From assembly GCF_000934725.1 (NCBI RefSeq), contig NZ_JYNS01000003.1:234513-298512 (forward strand): DNA of 64,000 bases, given 5' to 3'. Position numbers and translations under genes: made by a program. The notes under the pieces were generated by a model. That model was given only the letters and a program-made list of their open reading frames with translations, did not search any database and had not been told where the DNA came from. Each line of letters starts with the position of its first letter. Position 1 is the stretch's first letter. The stretch comes from Methyloterricola oryzae (GTDB taxonomy: Bacteria > Pseudomonadota > Gammaproteobacteria > Methylococcales > Methylococcaceae). Positions 46,018 through 55,774 of this stretch are shown here, one piece after another.

Positions 46018-47042
46018 TAAGGCGTTTGCACGATGTCGCGCAGGTGAATGGCGCGGGTGGCGTTCATGACCAGCGCGAAGCTGACGCGCTCGAAGGGTTG
46101 GAACACCATGATCACGCCTTCCTTCTCCTCCGGCAACAACACCGATTCGCCAGATTGCCGGCTGACGATATCGCGCTCGATCCGGATGCCACGCCGCACG
46201 TCCAGCACATGGCCGATTTCGATGCCATCCGCGGTGCCGCGGTCTATCACGACGATCTGGTACTGACCGATCTGGGTCACGCCGTCCACCACACTGATGA
46301 TCGTGCCGCGGATCATCTTGTTGGGCGCATGCGGTTGATAGCTCATCTGCAGTCGTTCGGACTCGATGGGCATCGCCCGATCGCCAATCAGCACCTCACG
46401 GTCGGTCTGGGTGAGTTGCAGGGTGGCCGGATCACCGGCCGCCTCGAGGCCCGCTTCCGCTACGTAGAGCGCTTCGTAACCGAGAATCTCGCCAGTCGTA
46501 CCGTCCTTATAGGCGGCGCCCGGCCGGAAAATCATGTAGCCGGTTTGTGCGCCTTCCTCGATCGCACGCACATACACGCCGTCTCCCGCGCCGCCTGCGA
46601 TGTGCTCGCCCACGAAACCCACCACGTAAGGCGCATTTTCCAACTCCGAGGCGTTGGCCACCTTGGGATGCGTCAGGAACTGGCGTATGGAATTCAGGGG
46701 AATGACCGGAATCGCACGCGCCAAAGGCGTTGCCCGGACTTCGGGGCTGAGGCGAAGTTCCGAAGGTCGACTCACCTGCAGCCTGGGACGCCCCCCAACA
46801 TAGCTGAGGGTCAGTTCATCGCCAGGATAAATCCAGTGCGGATTGCGGACCTGAGGGTTCTCGTGCCAGATTTGCGGCCACTGCCAGGGCTTGGTCAGAA
46901 ACCGGCCGGCGATGTCCCACAGGGTATCGCCCTGAACCACGACATAGGTCTGGGGGTGGGAGGGGTTGAGTTCAATTTCCTCGGCCAGGGTGAAACTGGA
47001 GCACAACAACAAGCCTGCGGCAACCAGTGAACGAAATTTCAT
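46017..47042 (-). CDS. LysM domain periplasmic protein
   Basis: A 341-residue exported protein. Residues 1-20 form a signal peptide (RSLVAAGLLLCSSFTLA). A LysM domain follows at about residues 32-80 (YVVVQGDTLWDIAGRFL, IYPGDELTLSY), which binds peptidoglycan. The remaining 250 residues are beta-rich and match the large LysM proteins found upstream of dprA in gammaproteobacteria. The stop overlaps dprA, so they are cotranscribed. Role unknown, probably cell wall. Confidence 0.9.
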   Translation of the reverse strand: MKFRSLVAAGLLLCSSFTLAEEIELNPSHPQTYVVVQGDTLWDIAGRFLTKPWQWPQIWHENPQVRNPHWIYPGDELTLSYVGGRPRLQVSRPSELRLSPEVRATPLARAIPVIPLNSIRQFLTHPKVANASELENAPYVVGFVGEHIAGGAGDGVYVRAIEEGAQTGYMIFRPGAAYKDGTTGEILGYEALYVAEAGLEAAGDPATLQLTQTDREVLIGDRAMPIESERLQMSYQPHAPNKMIRGTIISVVDGVTQIGQYQIVVIDRGTADGIEIGHVLDVRRGIRIERDIVSRQSGESVLLPEEKEGVIMVFQPFERVSFALVMNATRAIHLRDIVQTP

Positions 47043-47203
47043 GCTGTCCTCCGCCCCATCCCTGCCTCGGGATCGTCACGATAAACCATTAGAAACATAA
47101 GCGGGCGATGCCCAGGTCGCCGATGCGTTCCGTGCCGAAGACTCGTATCCCCGGAACAGCGCCCAAAGTCTAGATGAACTGGAATGGAATTCTAGCGGCC
47201 ACC

Positions 47204-47674
47204 TCATTTGATGCTGCCCGCCTCGCGCATGCGGCCTGCAATGCGCTCCAGACGCCGCCGGTTCACGCCCAGGTCCCAGTAGCCCACACGGGAAGCCGAA
47301 CGCAAGTGGATCAGATGGTCCTCCGGCAGGATCTGCAGTTCAATATCGTCCACGAAGCCGAAGACCAGGCTGGTGGCCTCGGCGCGCAAGTAGCCATCTC
47401 CACGCACCTCTTCCACCACGCGGATGCGCTCCTCTTCCGCCAGAGAAGCCTTCAGACTCTCCCAGGCTTTGTCGGACGTCACCCGGACCTGCAGTGGCCC
47501 GATATAGCGATCCCGGTCCGCTGATCGACTGGAAACACAGTTGGGGGACGGCGGGCAGGCCCCGATGCGGTTTCGGTCTATTTCCCCTTCGCCAAGACAC
47601 GCACTGCTGAAAATCGCGAACAGCGCTCCCAACAAGGCAGTCAGCCACTTCCCTTCAATCCGGGCCTCCATCAA
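47204..47674 (-). CDS. DUF1499 lipoprotein
   Basis: A 156-residue protein. The N-terminus has a hydrophobic helix ending in a lipobox-like FSSAC. The DUF1499 signature is CPPSPNCVSSRSADRDRYIG, with later GYLRAEATSLVFGFVDDIEL and IHLRSASRVGYWDLGVNRRR. The family has no known activity. It follows pstS by seven bp, so the two may be cotranscribed. Confidence 0.88.
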   Translation of the reverse strand: MMEARIEGKWLTALLGALFAIFSSACLGEGEIDRNRIGACPPSPNCVSSRSADRDRYIGPLQVRVTSDKAWESLKASLAEEERIRVVEEVRGDGYLRAEATSLVFGFVDDIELQILPEDHLIHLRSASRVGYWDLGVNRRRLERIAGRMREAGSIK

Positions 47675-47681
47675 TCGCGCC

Positions 47682-48761
47682 CTAGCGCGCCTGCGCTTGC
47701 AGCGACTCCAGCGTGAGCGGCTTCATGGCCTTGGCATCCTCGGCCACCAGCTTGCGCTCGGCTGCAGGCAGGGCAATCAGCCCCTTTTCCACCAGATAGC
47801 CCTTGTCGCCCCAGGCCTTCTCGCCGGTAAACTCCTTCACATACTGCGCCAGTCCCGGCACCTTGCCGATGCGATCGCCGCGAAAGTAGAAGTACAGAGT
47901 CCTGGAAACCGGATAGGCCAGCGAAGCGATGGAACTGTAGTCCGGCGTCACGCCGTCCACGGGTTCCGCGGACAGGTGCTTGGAGTGCGCTGCCAGCAGT
48001 TTGTAATCATGCACGGCCAGAGCATGAGGTTTGTCGACCAGGCGTTCGGCGATGCGCTCGTCGTTTTCTCGGGTCTCCACGTAGGCGCCGTCATCGCGCA
48101 CGCTGTAACAGGCCTTCTTGTATTCTCCCGGGGTCTTCTCCTTCTTCGCCGCCAACCAGGGATAGCTGCGGCACCCTTCCTCCATGATCAACTCATTCAG
48201 GGAATCGCGGGTGCCGGAGGCCGCTCCGGGACCGTAAACCTCGATCTTGACATCGGGCAGGGCCGGATTGACCTGCCGCCAGGTCTGATAGGGATTCGGC
48301 ACCAGCTTGCAGTCCGATTTGCAGGCCGGATCCGGGACGGACTTCGCCAACGCCAGGTAAATGTCTTTGCGCGAAAGCCCAATGGGCTTCTCCTTCTTCG
48401 CGTGGATGAAGACGATGCCGTCGTAACCGATCTTCACCTCCACTACTTCCTTGACGCCGTTGCGCTCGCAGGTTTCCAACTCCTTCTTGCGCATGCGCCG
48501 GGACGCATTGATGATGTCCGGGGTCTCGGACCCCGCGCTGTCGCAGAACAGGGTGAAACCGCCTCCCGTCCCCGTGGACTCCAGCCACGGCTTCTTGAGC
48601 TTGGCGGATTTGGCGAGATGTTCCGATACGGCCGCTGAAAACGGCGACACGGTGCTCGACCCGACGATGTGCACGTAATCGCGGTCCGCGGCCTGAAGGC
48701 CGCCGGACACCGCGACTGAAACAGCCAGTACCGCTGCGCTAGCAATGACTTTCGTGTTCAA
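47682..48761 (-). CDS. pstS: Phosphate ABC transporter substrate-binding protein PstS
   Basis: A 359-residue exported protein with signal peptide (VIASAAVLAVSVAVSGGLQA). Phosphate-binding motifs VGSSTVSPF, STGTGGGF and GPGAASGTRDSLNELI are present. The start is TTG 48761, supported by GAGGAG nine bases upstream. It resembles the 340-360 residue PstS of marine and methylotrophic bacteria more than E. coli PstS. No pstCAB is in the window; the phoBR pair lies about 2 kb away on the same strand. Confidence 0.87.
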   Translation of the reverse strand: MNTKVIASAAVLAVSVAVSGGLQAADRDYVHIVGSSTVSPFSAAVSEHLAKSAKLKKPWLESTGTGGGFTLFCDSAGSETPDIINASRRMRKKELETCERNGVKEVVEVKIGYDGIVFIHAKKEKPIGLSRKDIYLALAKSVPDPACKSDCKLVPNPYQTWRQVNPALPDVKIEVYGPGAASGTRDSLNELIMEEGCRSYPWLAAKKEKTPGEYKKACYSVRDDGAYVETRENDERIAERLVDKPHALAVHDYKLLAAHSKHLSAEPVDGVTPDYSSIASLAYPVSRTLYFYFRGDRIGKVPGLAQYVKEFTGEKAWGDKGYLVEKGLIALPAAERKLVAEDAKAMKPLTLESLQAQAR

Positions 48762-48802
48762 GTTTTGAGACTCCTCATGGACTTATGATGCGGGGTGCCC
48801 CA

Positions 48803-48837
48803 GAAAAAGCAAACCCGCCATGACAGCGGGTTTGCTC
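48803..48837 (-). terminator. Rho-independent terminator of the ompA-like gene
   Basis: On the minus strand AGCAAACCCGC pairs with GCGGGTTTGCT over a seven-base loop (eleven base pairs), followed by TTTTTCTG. This is a strong intrinsic terminator 50 bp after the ompA-like stop. Confidence 0.85.
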
Positions 48838-48889
48838 ATCGTGCGCACTTGACCCGCGCCGCGAATGCACGCGGCGCGTCAAGCCTGCA

Positions 48890-49939
48890 TCAATCGCCCA
48901 TCCAGATCAACTCGACGCGGCGGTTCTTCGAGCGCTCCGCCTCGGTCTTGTCGGGCGACACCAGCGGGTACTCCTCGCCGTAGCCCTTCGGATGCAGCGA
49001 GTTGGTCACGCCGCGGCGCTTCAGGTAGTCCGCCACCGACTGTGAGCGGTGCTGTGACAGCTTCATGTTGTAGGCTGCGGTGCCCTCGGTACTGGTGTGG
49101 CCCGCCACTTCGATGTCCTTCTTTTCAGGGAAGCTCATCAGCTCTTCGGCCACGCCATCCAGGATCGCCATGGCGGTCGGGGTGAGCTCAGCGGAGTTGT
49201 ACTTGAAGTTGACGCCCTTCAGCTCGATGCGGATCGGGCAGCCCTGATCATCGACCTTGGTGCCGCTTGCGGTGCCCGGGCACTTGTCGTCGCAATCGTT
49301 CACGCCGTCGTGATCGGTGTCACGGGTGGAGCACTCATCAACCGGCGCGGCAGCCACCGGCTCCAACTGCGGCTTCGGCTTGTCGCCAAAGGGAATCACG
49401 AAGCCCAGGTTGACCACCATGTCATTGAGCACGTCATTGTTCGGCGCGTAGTTGCCAACCGGGGCGGTCAGGCGGTAACGCACGTCGCCGCGCAGCAGGA
49501 AGTTATCTGCCAACTCGACCGTGGTACCCAGACCGGTTTCGAAGATGAAGTCAGCATAGGAATTGCTGGCGCCCGGCGAACGAGCGCTGGTGTTTACGCC
49601 ACCGGCGGCCGCCACCACGTAGGGCGAGAAGGTGTCACGCATCAGGAAGTACTGCAGGTCTACGGTACCGCCAGTCAGGTCGGTGTGACCGACGCCGCTG
49701 TTGGCGCTGTAGTTCTGCCAGAACCCGCGCAGTTCCACATTGAAGTATTCGTTGATGATCTTACCGATCGCACCGCCGGCACCCCAGCCGTCCTTACCGT
49801 CACGATCGCCACCGGTATGGAGGTAGCTTGCAAACGGAGCGATATAGAATCGGTCATCCATAAACTCTTCGGCTTGCGCCGACGAGGCCATTGCAGCCAG
49901 GCCAGTCAGACCCAAGGCCAAAATTTGTTTCTTAAACAT
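48890..49939 (-). CDS. OmpA-family outer membrane protein
   Basis: A 349-residue protein. Signal peptide at residues 1-23 (ILALGLTGLAAMASSAQA), eight-strand N-terminal barrel (about 25-185), a thrombospondin-type-3-like Ca-binding linker (DTDHDGVNDCDDKCPGT) and a C-terminal OmpA peptidoglycan-binding domain (about 235-345, VAGHTSTEGTAAYNMKLSQH, SKNRRVELIW). ATG 49939 is chosen over 49972 because it begins the signal peptide and has AAGGAG just upstream. Strong promoter and terminator suggest an abundant structural protein. Confidence 0.92.
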   Translation of the reverse strand: MFKKQILALGLTGLAAMASSAQAEEFMDDRFYIAPFASYLHTGGDRDGKDGWGAGGAIGKIINEYFNVELRGFWQNYSANSGVGHTDLTGGTVDLQYFLMRDTFSPYVVAAAGGVNTSARSPGASNSYADFIFETGLGTTVELADNFLLRGDVRYRLTAPVGNYAPNNDVLNDMVVNLGFVIPFGDKPKPQLEPVAAAPVDECSTRDTDHDGVNDCDDKCPGTASGTKVDDQGCPIRIELKGVNFKYNSAELTPTAMAILDGVAEELMSFPEKKDIEVAGHTSTEGTAAYNMKLSQHRSQSVADYLKRRGVTNSLHPKGYGEEYPLVSPDKTEAERSKNRRVELIWMGD

Positions 49940-49996
49940 GTCGCGCTCCTTGTAGCTAGTAGACAACATCAATTCGCCATTTCAACAACAGCGTAA

Positions 49997-50025
49997 ATCA
50001 TATACCCGCATTTGCAACAAGGCAA
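49997..50025 (-). promoter_or_regulatory. Promoter of the ompA-like gene, TTGCCT-N17-TATGAT
   Basis: On the minus strand TTGCCT (50020-50025) and TATGAT (49997-50002) are 17 bp apart, close to consensus, 57 bp before the ATG in an AT-rich segment. Confidence 0.6.
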
Positions 50026-50059
50026 ACATTAAGGAGGCAAAAATATAGCCCAATTCGCC

Positions 50060-51031
50060 TCAATTTGGTGCCGAGCCAATTTTCGCCATTTCTTGTGAGG
50101 CAACAGTGGCAGGAAGCGCCACAAAACCTGCCTCGGCGGCTCGCTTCTGCCCGTGTTGCGAGAGCGCCAATGCCACGAACGATCGGGGCAAGTCGAGGCG
50201 TTCCCGGGAAAGCGTCATATATAGGTAAAGGAAACGGCTCAAGGGATAGGCACCGCTGACAATGTTGGCCGCCTCGGGCCCAACCGGCTGCCCCCCTGCA
50301 CCGACCGCCAATGGTACGGGCCGAACCCCCTCCGCCAAAAACGGTGACGGCAGAAAACCGATCGCGTTGGCATGATCACGTACCGCCTCCAACAGTGCAC
50401 GCGGTTCGGGCAGTTGACTGAGGGACGGACTGAAATCGCCACCGCACAGGAGGTTCTCGCGGACCGCCTGGCTTGCCGAGACCATTCCGCCGCCGAGACC
50501 AAAAAGGCGGATCGGCCGCGTGTGCCAGATCGCCACAGGGAGGACCTGCCCCCAGACCTTAATCTCCCCGGAGCCCTTGCAAAGCCTCTGAGCAGAGAAT
50601 ATTCCATCCACCTGCGCCTGCGTCAATCCCTGCAGCGGATTGACTGTGTTGACAATCACCACCACAGCGTCCAGGGCGACCCGCGTCGGCATGGGCATCG
50701 TTCCGCGTCGGGTGCGAAATGCCGCGAGTTCGGCGGGGCTCATGGCCCGGCTCATGGCCGCAATCTGCACGGCTCCGTCCGCCAGGGCGGCGGCCGCCTC
50801 CGCGTCACTGGTGGACTGAACGCGGACCCGAACGTCCCGTTGCTGGCGGCGAAAATCCTCTGTCCAGGCTGTCAGCAGAGACAGCAGGCTCGGAGAACCT
50901 GAAATGACCAAGGCGCGTGAGTCCGACTCCTGGGCGCTTGTAGCCGGAACCGCAGATACGATGAAGAGGAAAATCGGGATGCACCAGCGGCAAGACAGGA
51001 TGCGGTACAGGCGGCACACCGGGCAGATCAA
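50060..51031 (-). CDS. PstS-like periplasmic phosphate-binding protein
   Basis: A 323-residue PBP-like protein with an export signal (IPIFLFIVSAVPATSAQ). The PstS-like elements are ALVISGSPSLLSLLTAWTED, the middle GMVSASQAVRENLLCGG, and SGAYPLSRFLYLYMTLSRE, the last typical of the PstS family. The phosphate-contact SGT motifs are not obvious, so it may sense or bind another anion. It overlaps the end of phoR by four bases, suggesting a phosphate-sensing link; phoB-phoR-this gene form one operon. Confidence 0.78.
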   Translation of the reverse strand: MICPVCRLYRILSCRWCIPIFLFIVSAVPATSAQESDSRALVISGSPSLLSLLTAWTEDFRRQQRDVRVRVQSTSDAEAAAALADGAVQIAAMSRAMSPAELAAFRTRRGTMPMPTRVALDAVVVIVNTVNPLQGLTQAQVDGIFSAQRLCKGSGEIKVWGQVLPVAIWHTRPIRLFGLGGGMVSASQAVRENLLCGGDFSPSLSQLPEPRALLEAVRDHANAIGFLPSPFLAEGVRPVPLAVGAGGQPVGPEAANIVSGAYPLSRFLYLYMTLSRERLDLPRSFVALALSQHGQKRAAEAGFVALPATVASQEMAKIGSAPN

Positions 51032-52329
51032 GCCCTAGCCTGCGCCGCGAGAGGCCTTAGTACGCGCTTTTCCGGAAAGACACAACTGAAGCGGCTACCC
51101 TTGCCCAACTCGCTGTAGATCTGCAGTTCGCCTTCGTGCCGCGACAGTACATGTTTAACGATGGCTAGCCCCAGGCCGACCCCGACGCGCTTGCTGCCAT
51201 CTTCCACCTCGACCCGATAAAAACGCTCGGTCAACCGTGGCAGATGCTCACGCGCGATACCCGGGCCGTTATCAGCGACTTCAAAGCGAACCCCTGCCGG
51301 ATCGTCACGCCAGCAGACCTGAACGCGCCCGGAGGACGGCGTGTACTTCAGGGCATTGACGATGAGATTGGAGAAAGCCCCGCGCAATTCGGACTCCACT
51401 CCCGAAAGGTCAGCCTCGCTCTCCAGGCTGAGTTCGAGACTCGCTTGGCAGTCCGCCAGCAGGCGTGCCTCATCGCACAGACCCCGCAACAAGGGCGCCA
51501 TGGAAACCGGCTGATTCTGGACATGGGGACCGGCTTCGAGCCGGGTCAGCGAAAGCAGACCGTCGATCAGGTTCTGCATGCGGTTTGTCTGTTCCTGCAT
51601 GCGCCGCAACATGCGGTGGTAGCGCTCTGGCACTTCGCCTTCGGCATCGGCCAAGGCCTCCAGATAGCCTTTCATGACCGTCAGGGGCGTGCGCAATTCA
51701 TGCGAGACGTTTGCAACGAAATCGGCCCTGACCCGCTCCATGAAGCGCAGGTGGCTGACATCTTGCGCCACCAGCAGACGCAGGTCGTCCCCGTAAGGAA
51801 CGACGCGGATCTCCAGTTCCGCTTCCTCCCGCACCGGCGAAGGAACGCTAACGGTACCTTCGAAGGCCGACTCACGGAGAAACTGGGAAAAACGAGGGTA
51901 ACGCAGGAGATTGATGATCTGCTGACCCACGTCGCTCTTGCGTAGCCCCAGCAGCTTTCCCGCCGCCTCGTTGAACCATTCGATCTCATCGCGCGGTCCA
52001 AGCACCACCGTCGCATCCGGCAAGGCGGCGGTGGCGGTGCGGAAGCGCTCGAGCATGACGATGAGGCGCTTCTTGCGGCGTTTGTTGCGGCGCCGGAGAC
52101 GGTAGATGAGATAGTAGATCTCGTCCCAGATGCCGCCGCCGCCCGGCGCCTTGCCGCCGCCACGCAGCCACAGCAGGAGCCGATTCAGGTGATAGAGGTG
52201 ACGCCCGAGATAGACCAGGCAGCACAGCCACAGGACCGGAAAATAGAAGCCGCTGAGTTTTCCGGCAAACAGCCCCACGGCGGCGAGCCAGACGATCCAG
52301 TGAACCTCCGAGCGCCAGGGGCTTATCAT
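51028..52329 (-). CDS. phoR: Phosphate regulon sensor histidine kinase PhoR
   Basis: A 433-residue kinase. Two N-terminal helices (about residues 8-45), a basic linker (RRRNKRRKKR), a PAS domain (about 95-190), the H-box NVSHELRTPL (phospho-His near residue 210), then the ATPase with NALKYTPSSG, ADNGPGI and GVGLGLAIV. It has no large periplasmic domain, as in PhoR. It phosphorylates PhoB, whose gene lies six bp upstream. Confidence 0.93.
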   Translation of the reverse strand: MISPWRSEVHWIVWLAAVGLFAGKLSGFYFPVLWLCCLVYLGRHLYHLNRLLLWLRGGGKAPGGGGIWDEIYYLIYRLRRRNKRRKKRLIVMLERFRTATAALPDATVVLGPRDEIEWFNEAAGKLLGLRKSDVGQQIINLLRYPRFSQFLRESAFEGTVSVPSPVREEAELEIRVVPYGDDLRLLVAQDVSHLRFMERVRADFVANVSHELRTPLTVMKGYLEALADAEGEVPERYHRMLRRMQEQTNRMQNLIDGLLSLTRLEAGPHVQNQPVSMAPLLRGLCDEARLLADCQASLELSLESEADLSGVESELRGAFSNLIVNALKYTPSSGRVQVCWRDDPAGVRFEVADNGPGIAREHLPRLTERFYRVEVEDGSKRVGVGLGLAIVKHVLSRHEGELQIYSELGKGSRFSCVFPEKRVLRPLAAQARA

Positions 52330-52335
52330 CCGGGA

Positions 52336-53031
52336 TCAGGGTTGCTCTGAAAAACGGTAGCCAAATCCGCGTACGGTCTGCACCAGATCCTCGCGGCCAT
52401 GCTCGGCCAGAATCTTGCGCAACCTCCTGATGTGCACGTCCACAGTCCGCTCCTCGATGTAGGCGCTGCGTCCCCAGACCTGATCCAGCAGTTGGGTTCT
52501 GCTGTAAACCTTGCCGGGGTGCGTCAAAAAGAACTCAAGCAGCCGGTATTCCGTTGGACTGACCGCTAGATCGCGATCACCGACCGTGACCCGGTGACCG
52601 TCGGCATCCAGCGTAACACCGCCCAGTTGTATCTTGCCAGTGGTCTTGACGAGACGGCCGCTGCGGCGCAGCACGGCTCGGATACGGGCAACCAGTTCGC
52701 GCGGTGAAAATGGCTTGGCGACATAATCGTCGGCGCCGACGTCCAGCCCCCGAATCTTATCCTCCTCTTCGCCGCGGGCAGTCACCAGGATAATTGGAAT
52801 TTCGCCGTAGTTGGAGTCCCGCTTCAGTCGCCGCGCCCAATCCACCCCGTTCATCCCGGGCAGCATCCAGTCCAATAGGATCAGGTCCGGCAACTGCGCC
52901 GTCAGGCTGGCCAGGGCCTGCTGCGTGTCCGCCACTGCCTGCACGGCGAAGTCGGCCTGTTCCAGCACCAGGACCAGCATCTCCCGAATGGCATCCTCAT
53001 CTTCAACAACCAATACATTGATATCAGGCAT
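52336..53031 (-). CDS. phoB: Phosphate regulon response regulator PhoB
   Basis: A 231-residue OmpR-type regulator. Receiver domain with Glu10-Asp11, phospho-acceptor Asp54 in LLDWMLPG and Lys in VAKPFSPREL; winged-helix DNA-binding domain from about residue 130 (TEYRLLEFFLTHPGKVYSRTQ, ERTVDVHIRRLRKIL). It activates the pho regulon under phosphate limitation. A Pho box lies just upstream, pointing to autoregulation. Confidence 0.95.
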   Translation of the reverse strand: MPDINVLVVEDEDAIREMLVLVLEQADFAVQAVADTQQALASLTAQLPDLILLDWMLPGMNGVDWARRLKRDSNYGEIPIILVTARGEEEDKIRGLDVGADDYVAKPFSPRELVARIRAVLRRSGRLVKTTGKIQLGGVTLDADGHRVTVGDRDLAVSPTEYRLLEFFLTHPGKVYSRTQLLDQVWGRSAYIEERTVDVHIRRLRKILAEHGREDLVQTVRGFGYRFSEQP

Positions 53032-53067
53032 TCATGGAATACCAAGGGTTTGAAAATGACGGATAGT

Positions 53068-53085
53068 AGGTCAGCTATATGACAA
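53068..53085 (-). promoter_or_regulatory. Pho box upstream of phoB
   Basis: On the minus strand TTGTCATATAGCTGACCT resembles two direct TGTCA repeats with 4 bp between (consensus CTGTCATNNNNCTGTCAT), matching about 13 of 18 positions, 37 bp before the ATG of phoB. Confidence 0.65.
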
Positions 53086-53122
53086 CCCCATTACATTCCG
53101 GTCGACCGAGGCGCCAGGCGGC

Positions 53123-55708
53123 TCACGCCGCCTTGCTGACCACCAGGGAGCCCTGCTCCGCCTCCACGCGAATGGTATCGCCAGGCTCGAAGCGGCCGGC
53201 GAGGATGTCCTGCGCCAAAGGATTCTCGAGCCGTTGCTGGATTGCCCGCTTGAGCGGTCTAGCCCCGTAAACCGGGTCGAAGCCGGCCTCGCCCAGGCAA
53301 TCGAGCGCGGCATCGGAGACCTCCAGCGCCAGGTCGCGCCCCAGCAGGCGAGTCCGCAGCATCGCCACCTGGATCTTGGAGATGGCGCGGATCTGCTCCT
53401 TCTGCAAGGGATGGAACACGACCACCTCGTCGATGCGGTTGATGAACTCGGGCCTGAAATGCAGGCCGACGATTTCCATCACCGCCGCCTTCATGCGGGC
53501 ATAATTTTCCTCTCCGGCCAGTTCCTGGATGCGGTCCGAGCCCAAATTGGAAGTCATCACCACCACTGTGTTGCGGAAATCCACCGTGCGCCCGTGGCCG
53601 TCGGTCAGCCGTCCGTCATCGAGCACCTGCAGCAGGATGTTGAACACGTCCGGGTGCGCTTTTTCCACCTCGTCCAGCAGGATCACCGAGTAGGGCCGGC
53701 GCCGTACCGTCTCGGTCAGGTGACCGCCCTCCTCATAGCCGATGTAGCCGGGCGGCGCGCCGATCAGCCGGGCCACGGAATGTTTCTCCATGAACTCCGA
53801 CATGTCGATGCGCACCATGGCCTCCTCGGTGTCGAACAGGAATTCCGCCAGGGCCTTGCACAATTCGGTCTTGCCCACGCCGGTGGGCCCCAGGAACAGG
53901 AAGGAGCCGTTGGGACGATTGGGGTCGGCCAGTCCGGCCCGGGAACGGCGAATGGCGTCGCTCACCGCCTTGATCGCCTCGTCCTGGCCGACCACGCGCT
54001 TGTGCAGGTTCTCCTCCATGCGCAGCAACTTCTCGCGCTCGCCCTCCAGCATCTTGGAGACCGGGATGCCGGTCCACTTGGACACCACTTCCGCGATTTC
54101 CTCGTCGGTCACCCGGTTGCGCAGCAATTGCTTCTCACGCGACTCGGCCTGCTCGGCCTCGTGCAACTCCTTTTCGAGTTGGGGAATGACGCCGTATTGT
54201 AACTCGCCCATCTTGTCGTAATCGCGGTTCTCGGCGCGATTGAGCATATCCAGTTGCAGCCGGGCCTGCTCCAGTTGTTCCTTGATGGCGGCGGTGCCCT
54301 GAAGCGAAGCCTTCTCCGCCTTCCAGATCTCCTCGAGGTCCGCGTAATCGCGCTCGGCGTCGTCGATGTTCTCCTGCAAGGCCTCCAGGCGCTTGCGCGA
54401 AGCCTCGTCGGTCTCCTTTTTGAGGGCCTCGCGTTCGATCTTGAGCTGGATCAGGCGCCGCTCCAGACGATCCATCTCCTCCGGCTTGGAATCTATCTCC
54501 ATGCGGATGCGGCTGGCGGACTCGTCGATCAGGTCGATGGCCTTGTCCGGGAGGTTGCGGTCGGTGATGTAGCGGTGCGACAAGGTGGCCGCGGCGACGA
54601 TGGCCGGGTCTGTGATGGTCACGCCGTGGTGAACCTCATATTTCTCCTTGAGCCCGCGCAGGATGGCGATGGTGTCCTCGACGTTGGGCTCGTCGACCAG
54701 CACCTTCTGGAAGCGGCGCTCCAGGGCCGCGTCCTTCTCGATGTATTGGCGGTACTCGTCCAGCGTCGTCGCGCCCACACAATGGAGTTCGCCGCGCGCC
54801 AGCGCAGGCTTGAGCATGTTGCCGGCGTCCATGGCGCCTTCCGCCTTGCCGGCGCCGACCATGGTGTGCAATTCGTCGATGAACAGAATGATCTTGCCTT
54901 CCTGCTTGGCGATGTCATTGAGCACAGCCTTGAGCCGCTCCTCGAATTCACCGCGGAACTTAGCGCCGGCGATCAGGCCCGCCATGTCCAGTGCCAGTAG
55001 GCGCTTACCCTTGATGCCTTCGGGCACCTCGCCGTTGACGATGCGCTGCGCCAGCCCTTCGACGATGGCGGTCTTGCCGACGCCGGGCTCGCCAATCAGA
55101 ACAGGGTTGTTCTTGGTGCGCCGCTGCAGAACCTGGATGGTGCGGCGGATCTCATCGTCACGGCCGATCACGGGATCCAGCTTGCCCTGCTCCGCGCGCG
55201 CCGTCAGATCGATGGTGTACTTCTGCAAGGCCTGGCGCTGCTCTTCCACATTGGCGTCGTCGGCGCTCTGACCTCCGCGCACCGCATCGATTGCCTTCTC
55301 CAGGGCATCACGGGTAAAGCCCGACTGCCGAAGCAGATCGCTCAGGTTGCTCTTCTCGTCCAAGGCCGCCAGGACGAAGATCTCGCTGGTAATGAATTTG
55401 TCGCCGCGCTTTTGCGCCAGTTTGTCCGTCATGTTCAAGAGGCGCGACAGCTCGTTGGAAATCTGCACATCGCCGCCGACCCCCTCCACTTTGGGGAGCC
55501 GATCCAGGCGCTCCATCAGCGCCGCCCGGAACTGTTTGACATTCCCTCCCGCCTGAGCGAGCAGCGGACGCACGGTGCCGCCCTCCTGATCGAGCAGCGC
55601 CGCCATCACGTGTAGCGGCTCGATGAACTGGTTGTCGCGTCCCAGCGCGAGGCTCTGCGCATCCGCCAGGGCTGCCTGAAATTTGCTGGTGAGTTTGTCC
55701 ATTCGCAT
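53123..55708 (-). CDS. clpB: ATP-dependent disaggregase ClpB
   Basis: An 861-residue Hsp100 chaperone that, with DnaK, rescues aggregated proteins. N-domain (1-145), first AAA+ with [18 protein letters not shown] near residues 203-220, the coiled-coil middle domain (about 410-530, Glu/Lys/Arg-rich), then the second AAA+ with [18 protein letters not shown] near 607-624 and the sensor motif later. ATG 55708 matches the MRxDxLTxKFQ start of E. coli ClpB. A sigma-32-type promoter and an SD-overlapping inverted repeat lie upstream. Confidence 0.95.
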   Translation of the reverse strand: MRMDKLTSKFQAALADAQSLALGRDNQFIEPLHVMAALLDQEGGTVRPLLAQAGGNVKQFRAALMERLDRLPKVEGVGGDVQISNELSRLLNMTDKLAQKRGDKFITSEIFVLAALDEKSNLSDLLRQSGFTRDALEKAIDAVRGGQSADDANVEEQRQALQKYTIDLTARAEQGKLDPVIGRDDEIRRTIQVLQRRTKNNPVLIGEPGVGKTAIVEGLAQRIVNGEVPEGIKGKRLLALDMAGLIAGAKFRGEFEERLKAVLNDIAKQEGKIILFIDELHTMVGAGKAEGAMDAGNMLKPALARGELHCVGATTLDEYRQYIEKDAALERRFQKVLVDEPNVEDTIAILRGLKEKYEVHHGVTITDPAIVAAATLSHRYITDRNLPDKAIDLIDESASRIRMEIDSKPEEMDRLERRLIQLKIEREALKKETDEASRKRLEALQENIDDAERDYADLEEIWKAEKASLQGTAAIKEQLEQARLQLDMLNRAENRDYDKMGELQYGVIPQLEKELHEAEQAESREKQLLRNRVTDEEIAEVVSKWTGIPVSKMLEGEREKLLRMEENLHKRVVGQDEAIKAVSDAIRRSRAGLADPNRPNGSFLFLGPTGVGKTELCKALAEFLFDTEEAMVRIDMSEFMEKHSVARLIGAPPGYIGYEEGGHLTETVRRRPYSVILLDEVEKAHPDVFNILLQVLDDGRLTDGHGRTVDFRNTVVVMTSNLGSDRIQELAGEENYARMKAAVMEIVGLHFRPEFINRIDEVVVFHPLQKEQIRAISKIQVAMLRTRLLGRDLALEVSDAALDCLGEAGFDPVYGARPLKRAIQQRLENPLAQDILAGRFEPGDTIRVEAEQGSLVVSKAA

Positions 55709-55715
55709 GGAAATT

Positions 55716-55749
55716 ACCTTCGTAGAATAGGTGGGTTGCTTACGAAGGT
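55716..55749 (-). promoter_or_regulatory. Inverted repeat covering the clpB ribosome binding site
   Basis: On the minus strand ACCTTCGTA (55749-55741) and TACGAAGGT (55724-55716) are perfect complements with a 16-base loop. The 3' arm contains GAAGG, the Shine-Dalgarno sequence eight bases before the clpB ATG. In an mRNA carrying both arms translation would be blocked at low temperature. The 5' arm overlaps the -10 of the sigma-32 promoter, so transcripts from that promoter might lack it. Confidence 0.5.
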
Positions 55750-55774
55750 GGGGGTCCCCGACCCGGATTTCAAG
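55746..55774 (-). promoter_or_regulatory. Sigma-32 (heat shock) promoter of clpB
   Basis: On the minus strand CTTGAAA (55774-55768) and CCCCCACCT (55754-55746) are separated by 13 bp, close to the RpoH consensus CTTGAAA / CCCCATNT. The -35 overlaps the stop codon of the rhodanese gene. Confidence 0.65.
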
